A stretch of DNA of 53,987 nt from Geodermatophilus aquaeductus (lineage in GTDB: Bacteria; Actinomycetota; Actinomycetes; Mycobacteriales; Geodermatophilaceae), in NCBI RefSeq assembly GCF_900182545.1, contig NZ_FXTJ01000013.1:1-53987 (forward strand), written 5' to 3'. The translations under genes were made by a program, and so were the position numbers. This document shows positions 1 to 9,386 of this stretch, piece after piece. The notes beneath the pieces were generated by a model. It saw only the letters and a list, made by a program, of their open reading frames with translations, made no database searches and was not told the DNA's origin. Numbering within the stretch: position 1 is the stretch's first letter; every line of letters begins with the position of its first letter.

Positions 1-109
1 CAGCTCCACTCCACGCCCGGAGGTCCTCCCGTCACAAGATCGGTCAGTCAGATCCTGTGGTCACACGTCCTCGACCAACGTCTCCGGTCAGTACACCTAG
101 GAAGCAATC

Positions 110-136
110 CCCCCGTCCGGACGGTCCGGACGGGGG
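110..136 (-). terminator. Strong hairpin downstream of the oligopeptide ABC operon
   Basis: Perfect 12-base arms (110-121 and 125-136) with a 3-base loop. It lies beyond the end of the minus-strand ATPase gene, so it is a likely transcription terminator. On the minus strand it is followed by a mixed T-containing stretch rather than a clean U-tract, so intrinsic termination is inferred. Bases 1-109 hold nothing I can assign. Confidence 0.55.
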
Positions 137-137
137 C

Positions 138-193
138 GGCCCTCCTGCAGGGACCCGCCGCGAGCTTGCGAGTGGCGGGGGGCAGGAGGGTCC
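138..193. repeat. Palindromic intergenic element, copy A
   Basis: A 56-base imperfect palindrome (outer arms about 138-148 and 182-193, inner stem of C/G runs, loop containing gagcttgcgag) directly after the stop codon of the ATPase gene. Its reverse complement aligns with 17976-18029 over the whole length, with four substitutions and two single-base deletions. The two deleted bases pair with each other in the stem. It probably also serves as a terminator. Confidence 0.75.
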
Positions 194-198
194 TTCAG

Positions 199-1908
199 CT
201 ATGCCTTCGCCAGCTGCTCCCAGGTGGCGCGGCGGGTGGCCTGCTCGTCGGGGTCGGGCACGGGCAGCGAGGCCAGCAGCCGCTGCGTGTACGGGTGCTG
301 CGGCGCGCCGAGCACCTGCTCGCCCGTGCCCTCCTCGACCAGCCGGCCGCGGTAGAGGACGGCGATCCGGTCGGCCAGCAGGTCGACGACGGCGAGGTCG
401 TGGCTGATGAACAGCGCCGCGAAGCCGAACTCGCGCTGGATCTCGTCGAACAGCTCCAGCACCCGGGCCTGCACCGACACGTCGAGGGCCGACGTCGGCT
501 CGTCGGCGATCAGCAGCTCCGGCCCCAGTGCCAGCGCCCGCGCGAGGCTGGCCCGCTGGCGCTGCCCGCCGGAGAGCTCGTGCGGGAAGCGGTCGCCGAA
601 CGCGCGCGGCAGCTGGACCGCCTCGAGCAGCTCGTCGACCCTGCCGCGGGCCTCGTGGGCGTCACCGGCGCGGCGGTGGACCACCAGCGGCTCGGCCACG
701 GCCTCCGCCACGGTCAGCAGCGGGTTGAAGCTCGACGCCGGGTCCTGGAAGACGAACCCGATCCGCTCGCGCACCGGCCGGAAGCGCTTCTCCTTGACCC
801 CGTTCATCTCGGTACCGAGCACCGACAGCGACCCGCCGGTCACCTTCGTCAGGCCCGCGATGGCCCGGCCGATCGTCGTCTTGCCGCTGCCGCTCTCCCC
901 GACCAGGCCGAGCACCTCGCCCGGCCGGATGCCGAAGCTCACGCCGTCGACGGCGACGAAGTCCGGCTGGCGCAGCCGGCCGGGGTAGACGATCCGCAGG
1001 TCGCGGGCCTCGACCACCGGTGCCCCGGTCTCCCAGCCCTCCGGGCGGGCGGCCGCCCGCTCGGCGGTGCGCACCCGGCCCGTGCCCAGCCGCGGCACCG
1101 AGCCGAGCAGCTGGCGGGTGTAGTCCTCGCGCGGGTTCGAGAACAGCGTCCGGACGTCGGCCTGCTCGACCAGCCGGCCCTGGTACATGACCGCGACCCG
1201 GTCGGCGAGGTCGGCGACGACGCCCATGTTGTGGGTGATCAGCACGATCGCCGCGCCGAACTCGTCGCGGCAGCGGCGCAGCAGGTCGAGGATCTCGGCC
1301 TGCACGGTCACGTCGAGGGCCGTCGTCGGCTCGTCGGCGATGATGACGCCGGGGTCGAGGACGAGCGCCTGCGCGATGACGATGCGCTGCTTCTGCCCGC
1401 CGGAGAACTGGTGCGGATAGTGGTCGACCCGCTTCTCCGGCTCCGGGATCCCCACCCGGCGGAGCACGTCGACGGCCTTGGCCCGGGCCTCCTTGCGGCT
1501 GAGCCGCCCGTGCGCGCGCAGGCCCTCGGCGATCTGCCAGCCGACCGGGTAGACGGGGTTCAGCGAGGTCGAGGGCTCCTGGAACACCATCGCCGCATCC
1601 CGGCCGCGCACCTCCCCGAGCCCGGACCGCGACAGCGTGACGACGTCGTGCTCCGCGGTGCCGTCCTTGCGGGTGAGCAGCACGGCGCCGCGCGTGACCG
1701 CCGTCTCGGGGAGCAGCCCGAGGATGCTGCGGGCGGTCACGGTCTTGCCGCTGCCGCTCTCCCCCACGATCGCCAGCACCTCGCCGGCGGCCACCGACAG
1801 GCTCACGTCCTGCACCGCGGTGACGTCGCCGCCATCGGTGGCGAAGGTGACCGACAGGTCCCGGATGTCGACGACGGCGTCCCCGCCCGTGGACAGGTGC
1901 GTGCTCAC
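199..1908 (-). CDS. Oligopeptide ABC transporter ATP-binding protein (DppD-DppF fusion)
   Basis: ATPase of a peptide-type importer, working at the inner face of the membrane to power the two permeases encoded upstream. At 569 aa it holds two complete ABC domains in one chain: Walker A GESGSGKT at residues 49-56 and again at 337-344, with signatures FSGGQKQR and LSGGQRQR. Each half resembles DppD/OppD and DppF/OppF respectively. The start is the GTG at 1908, preceded by GGAGG and overlapping the permease stop by 4 bases (GTGA). An upstream extension in the same frame is only a shadow of the permease gene. The substrate (peptide, nickel or another solute) cannot be read from the ATPase. Confidence 0.93.
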   Translation of the reverse strand: MSTHLSTGGDAVVDIRDLSVTFATDGGDVTAVQDVSLSVAAGEVLAIVGESGSGKTVTARSILGLLPETAVTRGAVLLTRKDGTAEHDVVTLSRSGLGEVRGRDAAMVFQEPSTSLNPVYPVGWQIAEGLRAHGRLSRKEARAKAVDVLRRVGIPEPEKRVDHYPHQFSGGQKQRIVIAQALVLDPGVIIADEPTTALDVTVQAEILDLLRRCRDEFGAAIVLITHNMGVVADLADRVAVMYQGRLVEQADVRTLFSNPREDYTRQLLGSVPRLGTGRVRTAERAAARPEGWETGAPVVEARDLRIVYPGRLRQPDFVAVDGVSFGIRPGEVLGLVGESGSGKTTIGRAIAGLTKVTGGSLSVLGTEMNGVKEKRFRPVRERIGFVFQDPASSFNPLLTVAEAVAEPLVVHRRAGDAHEARGRVDELLEAVQLPRAFGDRFPHELSGGQRQRASLARALALGPELLIADEPTSALDVSVQARVLELFDEIQREFGFAALFISHDLAVVDLLADRIAVLYRGRLVEEGTGEQVLGAPQHPYTQRLLASLPVPDPDEQATRRATWEQLAKA

Positions 1909-2963
1909 CGGACCTCCTCGATGCCGGCCAGGCCGGCCGGACCGGCGCCGAGCGGACCGCCCGGCACCACGGACACCTCGCCGGTCTGCCCGGACTCGGC
2001 GGCCCGGCGGCTGCGCAGCCGCGGGTCGGCCAGGTCGTTGAGGCTCTCGCCGACGAGGGTCAGGCCCAGGACCACCAGGACGATGGCCAGGCCGGGGAAC
2101 ACCGACGTCCACCAGATCCCACTGGTGACGTCGGAGAGCGCGCGGTTGAGGTCGAAACCCCACTCGGCGGCGGCAGTGGGCTCGATGCCGAAGCCGAGGA
2201 AGCCCAGCCCGGCGAGCGTGAGGATCGCCTCCGACGCGTTCAGCGTGAGGATCAGCGGCAGCGTGCGGGTGGCGTTGCGCAGCACGTGCCGCGTCATGAT
2301 CCGCCAGTGGCTCGCGCCGATGACCTTGGCCGACTCGACGTAGGCCTCGGACTTGATCCGCACCGTCTCCGCCCGGATCACGCGGAAGTACTGCGGGATG
2401 AAGATGACGGTGATCGAGATGCTCGCGGCCATGATGCCGCCCCACAGGCTGGACTGGCCGCCGCTCAGGACGATCGCCACCACGATGGCCAGCAGCAGGG
2501 ACGGGAAGGCGTAGACCGCGTCGCAGACGACGACCAGCACGCGGTCGACCCACCCGCCGAAGTACCCCGACACCAGGCCGATCAGCACGCCGGCGAACAG
2601 CGAGAGCACCACCGCCACGACGATGACCAGCAGCGCCGTGCGGGTGCCGTAGATGACGCGGGAGAGCACGTCGTACCCGCCGACGGTGGTGCCGAGCAGG
2701 TGCTCGCTCGACGGTCGCTGCTGCGCCCCGAACGGCCCGTCGGCGTCGCGCAGCTGGTTGAAGTCGTAGGGCGCGAGCACGTCGGCGAGCGCCGCGGTGA
2801 GCAGGAAGACGGCGGCGAGCACCAGCCCGGCCACGAGCATGCCGCGCTGCAGCCCGACGCTCTGCCGCAGCTGGCGGACGACCGGCAGCCCGCGCTTGCG
2901 TCGCGCCGGAGCCGGCGCGGCCGGGCTGGACGGGGTGGACGAGGCGGACGTCGCGGTGGCCAT
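1905..2963 (-). CDS. Oligopeptide ABC transporter permease (DppC/OppC-like)
   Basis: Second permease of the importer, 352 aa. A Ser/Ala/Pro-rich cytoplasmic N-terminus is followed by a first membrane segment (about residues 38-60), an extracytoplasmic loop and the BPD_transp_1 core. The EAA-type coupling loop reads VESAKVIGASHWRIMTRHVL. The ATG start overlaps the stop of the preceding permease by one base (TGATG), and the stop overlaps the ATPase start. The family normally pairs with a DppB-like partner, present here. Confidence 0.92.
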   Translation of the reverse strand: MATATSASSTPSSPAAPAPARRKRGLPVVRQLRQSVGLQRGMLVAGLVLAAVFLLTAALADVLAPYDFNQLRDADGPFGAQQRPSSEHLLGTTVGGYDVLSRVIYGTRTALLVIVVAVVLSLFAGVLIGLVSGYFGGWVDRVLVVVCDAVYAFPSLLLAIVVAIVLSGGQSSLWGGIMAASISITVIFIPQYFRVIRAETVRIKSEAYVESAKVIGASHWRIMTRHVLRNATRTLPLILTLNASEAILTLAGLGFLGFGIEPTAAAEWGFDLNRALSDVTSGIWWTSVFPGLAIVLVVLGLTLVGESLNDLADPRLRSRRAAESGQTGEVSVVPGGPLGAGPAGLAGIEEVR

Positions 2964-4072
2964 CAGTACCTCACCCGGGGGTCGATCAGGGCGGCGATCA
3001 CGTCGACGACGAAGTTGGTGACCGCGACGACGACGGCCAGCAGGACGACCATCCCCTGGACGGCGACGAAGTCGCGGGCCTGCAGGTACTCCGAGAGCTG
3101 GAAGCCCAGTCCCCGCCACTCGAAGGTGGTCTCGGTGAGGACCGCCCCGCCGAGCAGGAGCGCGATCTGCAGGCCCATCACCGTGACGATGGGGACCAGC
3201 GCCGGCCGGTAGGCGTGCTTGCGCAGCAGCCGCCGCTCGCCGACGCCGCGGGAGCGGGCCGCCTCCACGTAGCCCATGCCGAGCGTGCCGATGACGTTGG
3301 TGCGCACCAGGCGCAGGAAGACGCCGGCGGTGAGCAGCCCGAGCGCGAGGGCGGGGAGGACGGCGTGCTCGAGCACGTCCCGCACCACCTCGCCGTTGCC
3401 GGTGCGGATCGCGTCGACCAGGTAGATGCCCGTGGGGTTGTCGACGCTGGTCTGGATGATGATCTCGCTGCGCGTGGAGGCCCGGCCGTTGGCGGGCAGC
3501 CAGCCCAGCCCGCTGGAGAACACCAGCTTGAGCAGCATGCCGGCGAAGAAGACCGGGGTGGCGTAGCAGAGGATCGCGAAGACCCGCAGGACCGCGTCGG
3601 GCCAGCGGTCGCGCGCGTAGGCGGCGAAGCGGCCCAGCGGGATCCCGATCACGAACGCGACGACCAGCGCGTAGAAGGCCAGCTCGAGCGTCGCGGTGCC
3701 GAACGTGGTGAGCACGTCGAGGACGGGCCGCCGGTCCGACAGCGTGGTGCCGAAGTCGCCGCTCAGGATCTGGCCCAGGTACTCGACGTACTGGACGACG
3801 ACCGGCCGGTCGTACCCGGCCTCGCGGACGCGCGCGGCGAGCTCGGCGGCGGGCAGCCGGCCGCCCAGCGCGGCGGTGATGGGGTCACCGGTCGAGCGCA
3901 TGAGGAAGAAGACCGTCGTCACGAGGACGAACACGGTGGGGAAGATCAGCAGGAACCGGATCAGGAGGTAGCTGCCGAGTCCCCCGCCGCCGCGGCGCCG
4001 GCGGCCGCCGGCGGGGGCGGCGTCGGCCTCGGGGCCGCTGCCGGTCAGCTCGGTCGTGGTGGTGGTCGTCAT
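2963..4072 (-). CDS. Oligopeptide ABC transporter permease (DppB/OppB-like)
   Basis: First permease of the importer, 369 aa. After a Thr/Gly/Arg-rich N-terminus, a membrane segment (LIRFLLIFPTVFVLVTTVFF) starts the DppB fold, followed by the typical periplasmic loop and the EAA motif VEAARSRGVGERRLLRKHA. The chosen ATG at 4072 has caggag four bases upstream. It is separated from the receptor gene by a strong hairpin (4143-4181), so it may be expressed below the receptor. Confidence 0.92.
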   Translation of the reverse strand: MTTTTTTELTGSGPEADAAPAGGRRRRGGGGLGSYLLIRFLLIFPTVFVLVTTVFFLMRSTGDPITAALGGRLPAAELAARVREAGYDRPVVVQYVEYLGQILSGDFGTTLSDRRPVLDVLTTFGTATLELAFYALVVAFVIGIPLGRFAAYARDRWPDAVLRVFAILCYATPVFFAGMLLKLVFSSGLGWLPANGRASTRSEIIIQTSVDNPTGIYLVDAIRTGNGEVVRDVLEHAVLPALALGLLTAGVFLRLVRTNVIGTLGMGYVEAARSRGVGERRLLRKHAYRPALVPIVTVMGLQIALLLGGAVLTETTFEWRGLGFQLSEYLQARDFVAVQGMVVLLAVVVAVTNFVVDVIAALIDPRVRY

Positions 4073-4142
4073 GTCTCCTGCTCGGTCGGTGCCCGCGCGG
4101 TCCCGGCGCCGGGTCACGATCCCAGGGTCCTGCACACGGGTC

Positions 4143-4181
4143 GGCCCCGGGTGGCCTCCGTTCGGGAGGTCACCCGGGGCC
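4143..4181 (-). terminator. Intercistronic hairpin between receptor and permease genes
   Basis: The arms ggccccgggtg (4143-4153) and cacccggggcc (4171-4181) pair perfectly, with an inner cctcc/gggagg stem. It sits in the 129-base gap of an otherwise tight operon. Such hairpins commonly stabilise the upstream mRNA or partly terminate, giving more receptor than permease. That role is inferred. Confidence 0.6.
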
Positions 4182-4201
4182 GGGGTCGGACGGGTCCTTC
4201 G

Positions 4202-5845
4202 TCAGCCGCGGGACAGGGCCCCGTAGCGGAACTTGAAGGACGCGTCGAGGGTGTCCTCGGCGCCGGTCACACCGGTGCGGACGACGGCCACCTGGGCACC
4301 CTGCAGGTAGGGCACCGTCGACAGGTCGGCGGCGACGAGCTGCTGGATCTGCTCGATCAGCGCCTGCCGGGCCGCCGGGTCCGGCGTGCTGGCCTGCTGC
4401 AGGATCAGGTCGTTGACCTGCTGGTTGCTGTAGTGGTTGCCGAGGAAGTTCTCCGTGAGGAAGAACGGCGTCAGGTACGTGTCGGCGTCGGAGTAGTCCG
4501 GGAACCAGCCGAGCTGGTAGGCCGGGTACACGTCGGCGGTGCGCTGCTCGGAGTACTGCGTCCACTCGGTGGTCTGCAGGTCCACCTGGAACAGGCCGGT
4601 CGACTCGAGCTGGTCCTTGATGAGCGCGTACTCGTCACCGGAGCTCGGGCCGTAGTGGTCGTTGGAGTACTGCAGCGAGAGCTGGACCGGGGTCTGCACG
4701 CCGGCCGCCTGCAGCGCCTGCGCGGCCTTGTCGGCGTCGGGGCCGCCCTGGCCGTCGCCGTAGAGGTCCTGCAGCGGCGTGATGGCGCCGGTCAGGCCCT
4801 CGGGGACGTAGGAGTACAGCGGGGTGTAGGTCCCGCGGTAGACCTGGTCGGCCAGCTCCTGCCGGTCGATCAGGTGGGCGACCGCCTGGCGGACGGCCAG
4901 CGCCTTGGCCGGGTCGGCCTCGGGCGTGGTCGCGCCGTAGGGCTGGGTGTTGAAGTTGAACGTGATGTAGCGGATCTCGCCGCCGGGGCCGTCGACGACC
5001 TCGACGTCCTCGTTACCGCGCAGGTCGTCGATGTCGGCAGCGGTCAGGCTGCGGAAGGCGACGTCGACCGCGCCCTCCTCGATGTCGAGCTTCAGGTTCG
5101 ACGCCTCGGCGTAGTACCGGACGTTGATCGCGCTGGTCGCAGGCTGACCGAGGAGGCCCTGGTAGTCGGGGTTGGCCTCGTAGGACACCAGGTCGTTCTG
5201 CTCGTAGCTGGTGATCGTGTAGGGGCCGGCGAAGGCGTTGGCGTCGACGATCTCCTGGTCCGGGGTCAGCGCCTCGGGGTCGAAGACCTCCTCGTCGATG
5301 ATCGGGCCCACGTTCGAGGTCAGGATCTGCGGGAAGATCTGGTCGTCGGGGTTGGTCAGGTTGAACACGACCGTGGTGTCGTCGGGGGCGTCGACACTGG
5401 CCAGGTTGTAGAGCAGCGACGCCGGGCCGTTGGGGTCGTTGATGGCGACCATCCGGTCGAAGCTGAACTTGACGTCCGACGAGGTGAGCTCGTGGCCGTT
5501 GGCGAAGGTCAGCCCGTCCTTGAGCGTGACGGTGTACTGCGTGGGCGAGGTGAACTCGGCCGTCTCGGCGATGTCGGGCTCCGGCTCCGGGCTGCCCAGC
5601 GGCGTGTTCAGCAGGAACGGGTAGACCTGGTTCATCACGGTGAAGGAACCGTTGTCGTAGGAGCCCGCGGGGTCCAGCGTGACGATCCGGTCGGTGGTGC
5701 CGATGATCAGCGCGTCGCCGTCACCGCCACCCCCACCCGATCCGCCGTCGTCGCCGCCGCCGCACGCGGTCAGGGCGAGCGCCGTCACGGCGATGCCGGC
5801 GGTGGCCGCGCGCACGCGCCGGCCGGGGGTCCCTACGGGAGTCAT
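4202..5845 (-). CDS. Oligopeptide ABC transporter substrate-binding lipoprotein
   Basis: Extracytoplasmic receptor (SBP_bac_5 family), 547 aa, first gene of the operon. A signal sequence ends in the lipobox LTAC (Cys about residue 28), followed by a Gly/Asp/Ser-rich linker. The mature protein has family landmarks such as LDPAGSYDNGSF, the SPTQYTVTLKDGLTFANG segment and SSDVKFSFDRM. Length matches DppA/OppA. Start ATG at 5845 with gaggtag upstream. The permease and fused ATPase genes follow downstream. Ligand unknown. Confidence 0.93.
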   Translation of the reverse strand: MTPVGTPGRRVRAATAGIAVTALALTACGGGDDGGSGGGGGDGDALIIGTTDRIVTLDPAGSYDNGSFTVMNQVYPFLLNTPLGSPEPEPDIAETAEFTSPTQYTVTLKDGLTFANGHELTSSDVKFSFDRMVAINDPNGPASLLYNLASVDAPDDTTVVFNLTNPDDQIFPQILTSNVGPIIDEEVFDPEALTPDQEIVDANAFAGPYTITSYEQNDLVSYEANPDYQGLLGQPATSAINVRYYAEASNLKLDIEEGAVDVAFRSLTAADIDDLRGNEDVEVVDGPGGEIRYITFNFNTQPYGATTPEADPAKALAVRQAVAHLIDRQELADQVYRGTYTPLYSYVPEGLTGAITPLQDLYGDGQGGPDADKAAQALQAAGVQTPVQLSLQYSNDHYGPSSGDEYALIKDQLESTGLFQVDLQTTEWTQYSEQRTADVYPAYQLGWFPDYSDADTYLTPFFLTENFLGNHYSNQQVNDLILQQASTPDPAARQALIEQIQQLVAADLSTVPYLQGAQVAVVRTGVTGAEDTLDASFKFRYGALSRG

Positions 5846-5938
5846 GCGCTACCTCGTTCTCGGTGCGCGGCCGCGCGGCGCCTCGTGGGCGCCGTCGAGC
5901 GGGCCGCCAGGGCCTGGGGCTGCACATGGGTAGCACAC

Positions 5939-5958
5939 GTCTCTCAGCGCTCAGAGAC
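5939..5958. promoter_or_regulatory. Imperfect 20-base palindrome upstream of the receptor gene
   Basis: GTCTCT and AGAGAC flank the self-complementary core AGCGCT, with one mismatched base on each side. It lies about 95 bases upstream of the receptor start codon, so it could be an operator for the ABC operon. No regulator is encoded next to it. Confidence 0.3.
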
Positions 5959-5982
5959 CTCGTGCACGGGCGTTACCCGACC

Positions 5983-6014
5983 GTGACGCCACCTCCCGGC
6001 CACCCGGGCGTCAC
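5983..6014 (-). terminator. Hairpin downstream of recR
   Basis: gtgacgcc (5983-5990) pairs with ggcgtcac (6007-6014) just beyond the recR stop codon on the minus strand. Candidate terminator of the dnaX-ybaB-recR block. Confidence 0.45.
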
Positions 6015-6029
6015 CCTCGGGCCGCGTCC

Positions 6030-6629
6030 CTAGGCGTCGATGCGGCGGCGGCCCTCGAACGCGCGGCCCAGGGTGATCTCGTCGGCGTACTCGAGGTCGC
6101 CGCCCACCGGGAGCCCGCTGGCCAGGCGCGAGACGGCGAGCCCGAGCGGGCCGACCAGCCGGGCCAGGTAGGCCGCGGTGGCCTCGCCCTCGAGGTTGGG
6201 GTCGGTGGCGATGATCAGCTCGGTGACGCTGCCGTCCATGAGCCGGGTCATCAGCTCCTTGACCCGCAGGTCGTCGGGGCCGACGCCCTCGATCGGGCTG
6301 ATCGCGCCGCCGAGGACGTGGTAGCGGCCGCGGAACTCCCGCGTCCGCTCGATCGCGACGACGTCCTTGGGCTCCTCGACGACGCAGATGACGTCGTCGG
6401 AGCGGCGCGGGTCCTTGCAGATCCGGCACTGCTCACCCTCGGCGACGTTGTAGCAGGTGACGCAGAAGCGGACCTCGGCCTGCACGCGCTGCAGGGCGGC
6501 GACCAGCCGGCCCACGTCGGCCGACTCGGCGGCCAGCAGGTGGAAGGCGATGCGCTGGGCGCTCTTGGGCCCGACGCCGGGCAGGCGCCCGAGCTCGTCG
6601 ATGAGGTCCTGGACGGCACCCTCGTACAC
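6030..6629 (-). CDS. recR: Recombination mediator RecR
   Basis: DNA-repair protein that works with RecF/RecO to load RecA at gaps. The 199 aa match the family length. Visible in order: N-terminal helix-hairpin-helix ([17 protein letters not shown], residues 15-32), a C4 zinc site with Cys56, Cys59, Cys68 and Cys71, and a Toprim domain from about residue 78 ([10 protein letters not shown], later [11 protein letters not shown]). The GTG start at 6629 has agagga upstream. The order dnaX-ybaB-recR is conserved across bacteria. Confidence 0.97.
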   Translation of the reverse strand: MYEGAVQDLIDELGRLPGVGPKSAQRIAFHLLAAESADVGRLVAALQRVQAEVRFCVTCYNVAEGEQCRICKDPRRSDDVICVVEEPKDVVAIERTREFRGRYHVLGGAISPIEGVGPDDLRVKELMTRLMDGSVTELIIATDPNLEGEATAAYLARLVGPLGLAVSRLASGLPVGGDLEYADEITLGRAFEGRRRIDA

Positions 6630-6667
6630 GGTTGTCCTCTGAGGAGTAAGGGGGAGGTGGGCGCCGG

Positions 6668-7009
6668 TCAGGCGCCGGGCAGCCCGGGGAAGCCGCCGCC
6701 GAGCCCACCGGCCAGCGGGCCCATGCGGTCGGCGGTCAGCTCGCCGGCCATGCGCGACGCGTCGCGGACGGCCGCGACGACGAGGTCCTGCAGGGTCTCG
6801 ACGTCGTCGGGGTCGACGGCCGCCGGCGCGATGGTGACCGCCTGCAGCTCACCGTCGCCGGTCATCGTGGCCGTGACGAGGCCGCCGCCGGCCGAGCCGG
6901 TGACCTCCTCGGAGGCGAGCTGCTCCTGCGCGGCGGCGAGGGCCTGCTGCATCTGCTGGGCCTGCTGCAGGATCGCCGACAGGTCGGGCTGGCCACCACC
7001 GGGGAACAT
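6668..7009 (-). CDS. ybaB: YbaB/EbfC family nucleoid-associated protein
   Basis: Small DNA-binding protein (113 aa) encoded between dnaX and recR, the classical position. It begins with a Gln/Ala-rich helix ([19 protein letters not shown]), then the conserved [16 protein letters not shown] strand segment, and ends in a Gly-rich tail ([13 protein letters not shown]). A TACGCT box (7016-7021) lies 6 bases before the ATG, so a leaderless transcript is possible in addition to read-through from dnaX. Confidence 0.92.
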   Translation of the reverse strand: MFPGGGQPDLSAILQQAQQMQQALAAAQEQLASEEVTGSAGGGLVTATMTGDGELQAVTIAPAAVDPDDVETLQDLVVAAVRDASRMAGELTADRMGPLAGGLGGGFPGLPGA

Positions 7010-7015
7010 GCACCG

Positions 7016-7021
7016 AGCGTA
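7016..7021 (-). promoter_or_regulatory. TACGCT -10 box of ybaB (leaderless candidate)
   Basis: Matches the actinobacterial -10 pattern TANNNT and ends 6 bases before the ybaB ATG, which would place the transcription start at or next to the A of the start codon. No Shine-Dalgarno sequence is visible. Confidence 0.45.
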
Positions 7022-7067
7022 TGCCGCCGCTCCGACATCCGGGGGACGGCGAGCGGCACCGGCGCGG

Positions 7068-9380
7068 TCAGGACTCGACCGGCCGGGCCCCCAGCTGGGC
7101 GCGGAGCAGGGCCAGCGCCGCCTGCTCCGGGTCGACGGCGGGCTCCCGGTCGCGGGCGGGGTCGTCGGCCTCGGCCGCCCGCTGGGCCATGAGCTCGCGC
7201 GCCTCCGCGGCCTCGGCCGCCTGGGCGGCCTCCTGCGCCGCCTCGGGCGACGGTCCGCTCGCGCCTCCCCCGCGGGTCGCCCCCTCGACGACCGCCTCGA
7301 CCTTCCACCGCACGCCGAGCAGCTCGTTGAGCGCCTCGCGCAGCACGTCCTTGTTGAGGTCGTCGCCGATCCGGCGGGCCAGCGCCGGGGACGAGGTGGA
7401 CAGCGTGAGGACGCTGTTGCGCAGCTCGTGGACCTGGGCGTTCTTCAGCAGCGCCTCGGTGGTGCGCTTGTGCCGCTTGACGACGGCGAGCAGCTCGGGC
7501 CACACGCGCCGGACGTCGCCCGTGGTCAGCCCGCCCTCGCCGGCCCCAGCACTGCCGGCCGGGTCGGCGGACACCAGCGGGGTCGGCTCGCCGCCGCGCG
7601 GGGCGGGCGTGGACTCGGCCGCGGCCCGCGGCGGTGCCGCCGGCGGCCGCGGCTCGGCGACGCGGGCCGCCGCGGCACGGGCGGCCGCGGGCTCGGCCGG
7701 GTGCGGCCAGTCCTCGTCGTCGGTGGGCTCGGGCGGCAGCGGGATGTCGGGCTCCCCGCTGACCACGCGCGCGCCGGTCCGCGCGGCGGCCGGTGCGGGC
7801 GCCGGGCGCGGGGGCGCCGAGCCGGGCGCCGCGGTCTCCGGCCAGTCGTCGGAGGCCACCGCCGGGGCCGCCGAGGCCGCCGGAGCCGGCCGGGCCGCGC
7901 CGGAGCCGGGGCGCGTGGTCTCCGGCCAGTCGTCCCCGGCGGACGCCGGGGCCGCCGCGGCCGGAGCCGGGGTGGGCGGAGCGGTAGCCGCCGGCTGGGC
8001 GCTGCGCTGGGAGGGCCGGACGTACTCGCGCCGCGCGGCAGCGCCGCGGTCGGCGGCCGCGGGCGCCTCGCGGGTGGGCTCGGGCCGGGCCGGCGCGGGC
8101 TCGGAACGGGCGGGCTCGGCGCGGGCAGGCTCGGCGCGGGCGGGCTCCGGGCGGGCGGGCTCGCGGACCGGCGCCGCCGAGGCGGCCGCGGGACCGGCAC
8201 CCGCCTCCGGGACCCCGCCGATCGCCAGCCGCCGCTCCAGGCGCTCCAGGCGCTGCAGCGCGCCGGTGCCGGCGTCGTCGTGGGCGGGCAGCAGCATGCG
8301 CGCGCAGACGAGCTCGAGCAGCAGCCGCGGCGCGGTGGTCCCGCGCATGTCGGTCAGCCCGGCGTGCACCGTGTCGGCCAGCCGCGACAGCGTCGCCGAC
8401 CCCAGCGCCCTCGCCTGCTGGACCATGAGGTCGAGACGGTCGGGCGGGCAGTCGAGCAGGCCGTTGCCGCCGGCGTCGGGCACGGCGTCGAGGACGATGA
8501 GGTCGCGCAGCCGGTCGAGCAGGTCGGTGGCGAACCGGCGCGGGTCGTGCCCGGCCTCCACCACGCGGTCGACGGCGCGGAACACCCCGGGGGCGTCGGT
8601 GGCGGCGAGCGCGTCGATGGCCTCGTCGAGCAGCGCGTCGTCGGTGACGCCGAGCAGCCCCACGGCGCTGGCGTAGGTGACGCCCTCGGGCCCGGCGCCG
8701 GCCAGCAACTGGTCGAGGATCGACAGGGAGTCGCGCACCGAGCCGCCGCCGGCCCGCACGACCAGCGGGAACACCGTGGGCTCGACCTGCACGCCCTCGG
8801 CGGCGCAGGTCTTCTCCAGCAGGCCGCGCAGCGTCGTCGGCGGGACCAGGCGGAACGGGTAGTGGTGGGTGCGCGAGCGGATCGTCGGCAGCACCTTGTC
8901 CGGCTCGGTCGTGGCGAAGACGAAGACCAGGAACTCCGGCGGCTCCTCGACCACCTTGAGCAGGGCGTTGAAGCCCTGCGTGGTCACCATGTGCGCCTCG
9001 TCCACGATGTAGACCTTGTAGCGGCTGCTCACCGGCGCGAAGAACGCGCGCTCCCGCAGGTCACGGGCGTCGTCGACGCCGCCGTGGCTGGCCGCGTCGA
9101 TCTCGATGACGTCGAGCGAGCCGGGGCCGTCGGGCGCCAGCGCCACGCACGAGCCGCACACCCCGCACGGGGTCGACGTCGGCCCCTGCTCGCAGTTGAG
9201 CGAGCGGGCCAGGATCCGCGCCGACGACGTCTTGCCGCAGCCGCGCGGTCCGCTGAAGAGGTAGGCGTGGTTGATCCGGCCGCCGTCGACGGCGTTGACC
9301 AGCGGGGTGGTCACGTGCTCCTGGCCGACCACCTCGGCGAAGGTCGCCGGGCGGTACTTCCGGTAGAGCGCCAGAGCCAC
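7068..9380 (-). CDS. dnaX: DNA polymerase III subunit gamma/tau
   Basis: Clamp-loader ATPase of the replicase, 770 aa. The N-terminal AAA+ module shows Walker A GPRGCGKT (residues 44-51), a zinc site (Cys63, Cys72, Cys75, Cys78) and a DEAH Walker B. Domain III follows, then a long low-complexity Ala/Pro/Glu linker. The linker has EPAR-type repeats (about 405-430) and three DDWPE/DEDWP motifs (about 482, 509 and 553). The C-terminal domain ([18 protein letters not shown] onward) matches the actinobacterial tau end. The GTG start is preceded by TAACCT at 6 bases and no ribosome site. I see no obvious slippery frameshift site. Confidence 0.96.
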   Translation of the reverse strand: MALALYRKYRPATFAEVVGQEHVTTPLVNAVDGGRINHAYLFSGPRGCGKTSSARILARSLNCEQGPTSTPCGVCGSCVALAPDGPGSLDVIEIDAASHGGVDDARDLRERAFFAPVSSRYKVYIVDEAHMVTTQGFNALLKVVEEPPEFLVFVFATTEPDKVLPTIRSRTHHYPFRLVPPTTLRGLLEKTCAAEGVQVEPTVFPLVVRAGGGSVRDSLSILDQLLAGAGPEGVTYASAVGLLGVTDDALLDEAIDALAATDAPGVFRAVDRVVEAGHDPRRFATDLLDRLRDLIVLDAVPDAGGNGLLDCPPDRLDLMVQQARALGSATLSRLADTVHAGLTDMRGTTAPRLLLELVCARMLLPAHDDAGTGALQRLERLERRLAIGGVPEAGAGPAAASAAPVREPARPEPARAEPARAEPARSEPAPARPEPTREAPAAADRGAAARREYVRPSQRSAQPAATAPPTPAPAAAAPASAGDDWPETTRPGSGAARPAPAASAAPAVASDDWPETAAPGSAPPRPAPAPAAARTGARVVSGEPDIPLPPEPTDDEDWPHPAEPAAARAAAARVAEPRPPAAPPRAAAESTPAPRGGEPTPLVSADPAGSAGAGEGGLTTGDVRRVWPELLAVVKRHKRTTEALLKNAQVHELRNSVLTLSTSSPALARRIGDDLNKDVLREALNELLGVRWKVEAVVEGATRGGGASGPSPEAAQEAAQAAEAAEARELMAQRAAEADDPARDREPAVDPEQAALALLRAQLGARPVES

Positions 9381-9386
9381 GCGGCG

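Noticed and set aside
1..109. Possible gene end or promoter at the left edge
   Set aside because: No reading frame with plausible protein features and no clear promoter motif; nothing supportable.
3215..5986. Very long plus-strand open frame opposite the permease and receptor genes
   Set aside because: It is antisense to well-supported genes, has Arg/Val/Asp-biased low-information composition typical of the complement of G+C-rich coding DNA, and shows no domain.
8090..8165. Tandem 15-base repeats considered as a CRISPR-like array
   Set aside because: The units are contiguous without spacers and encode the EPAR repeats of the DnaX linker in frame. No CRISPR array or cas gene was seen anywhere in the window.
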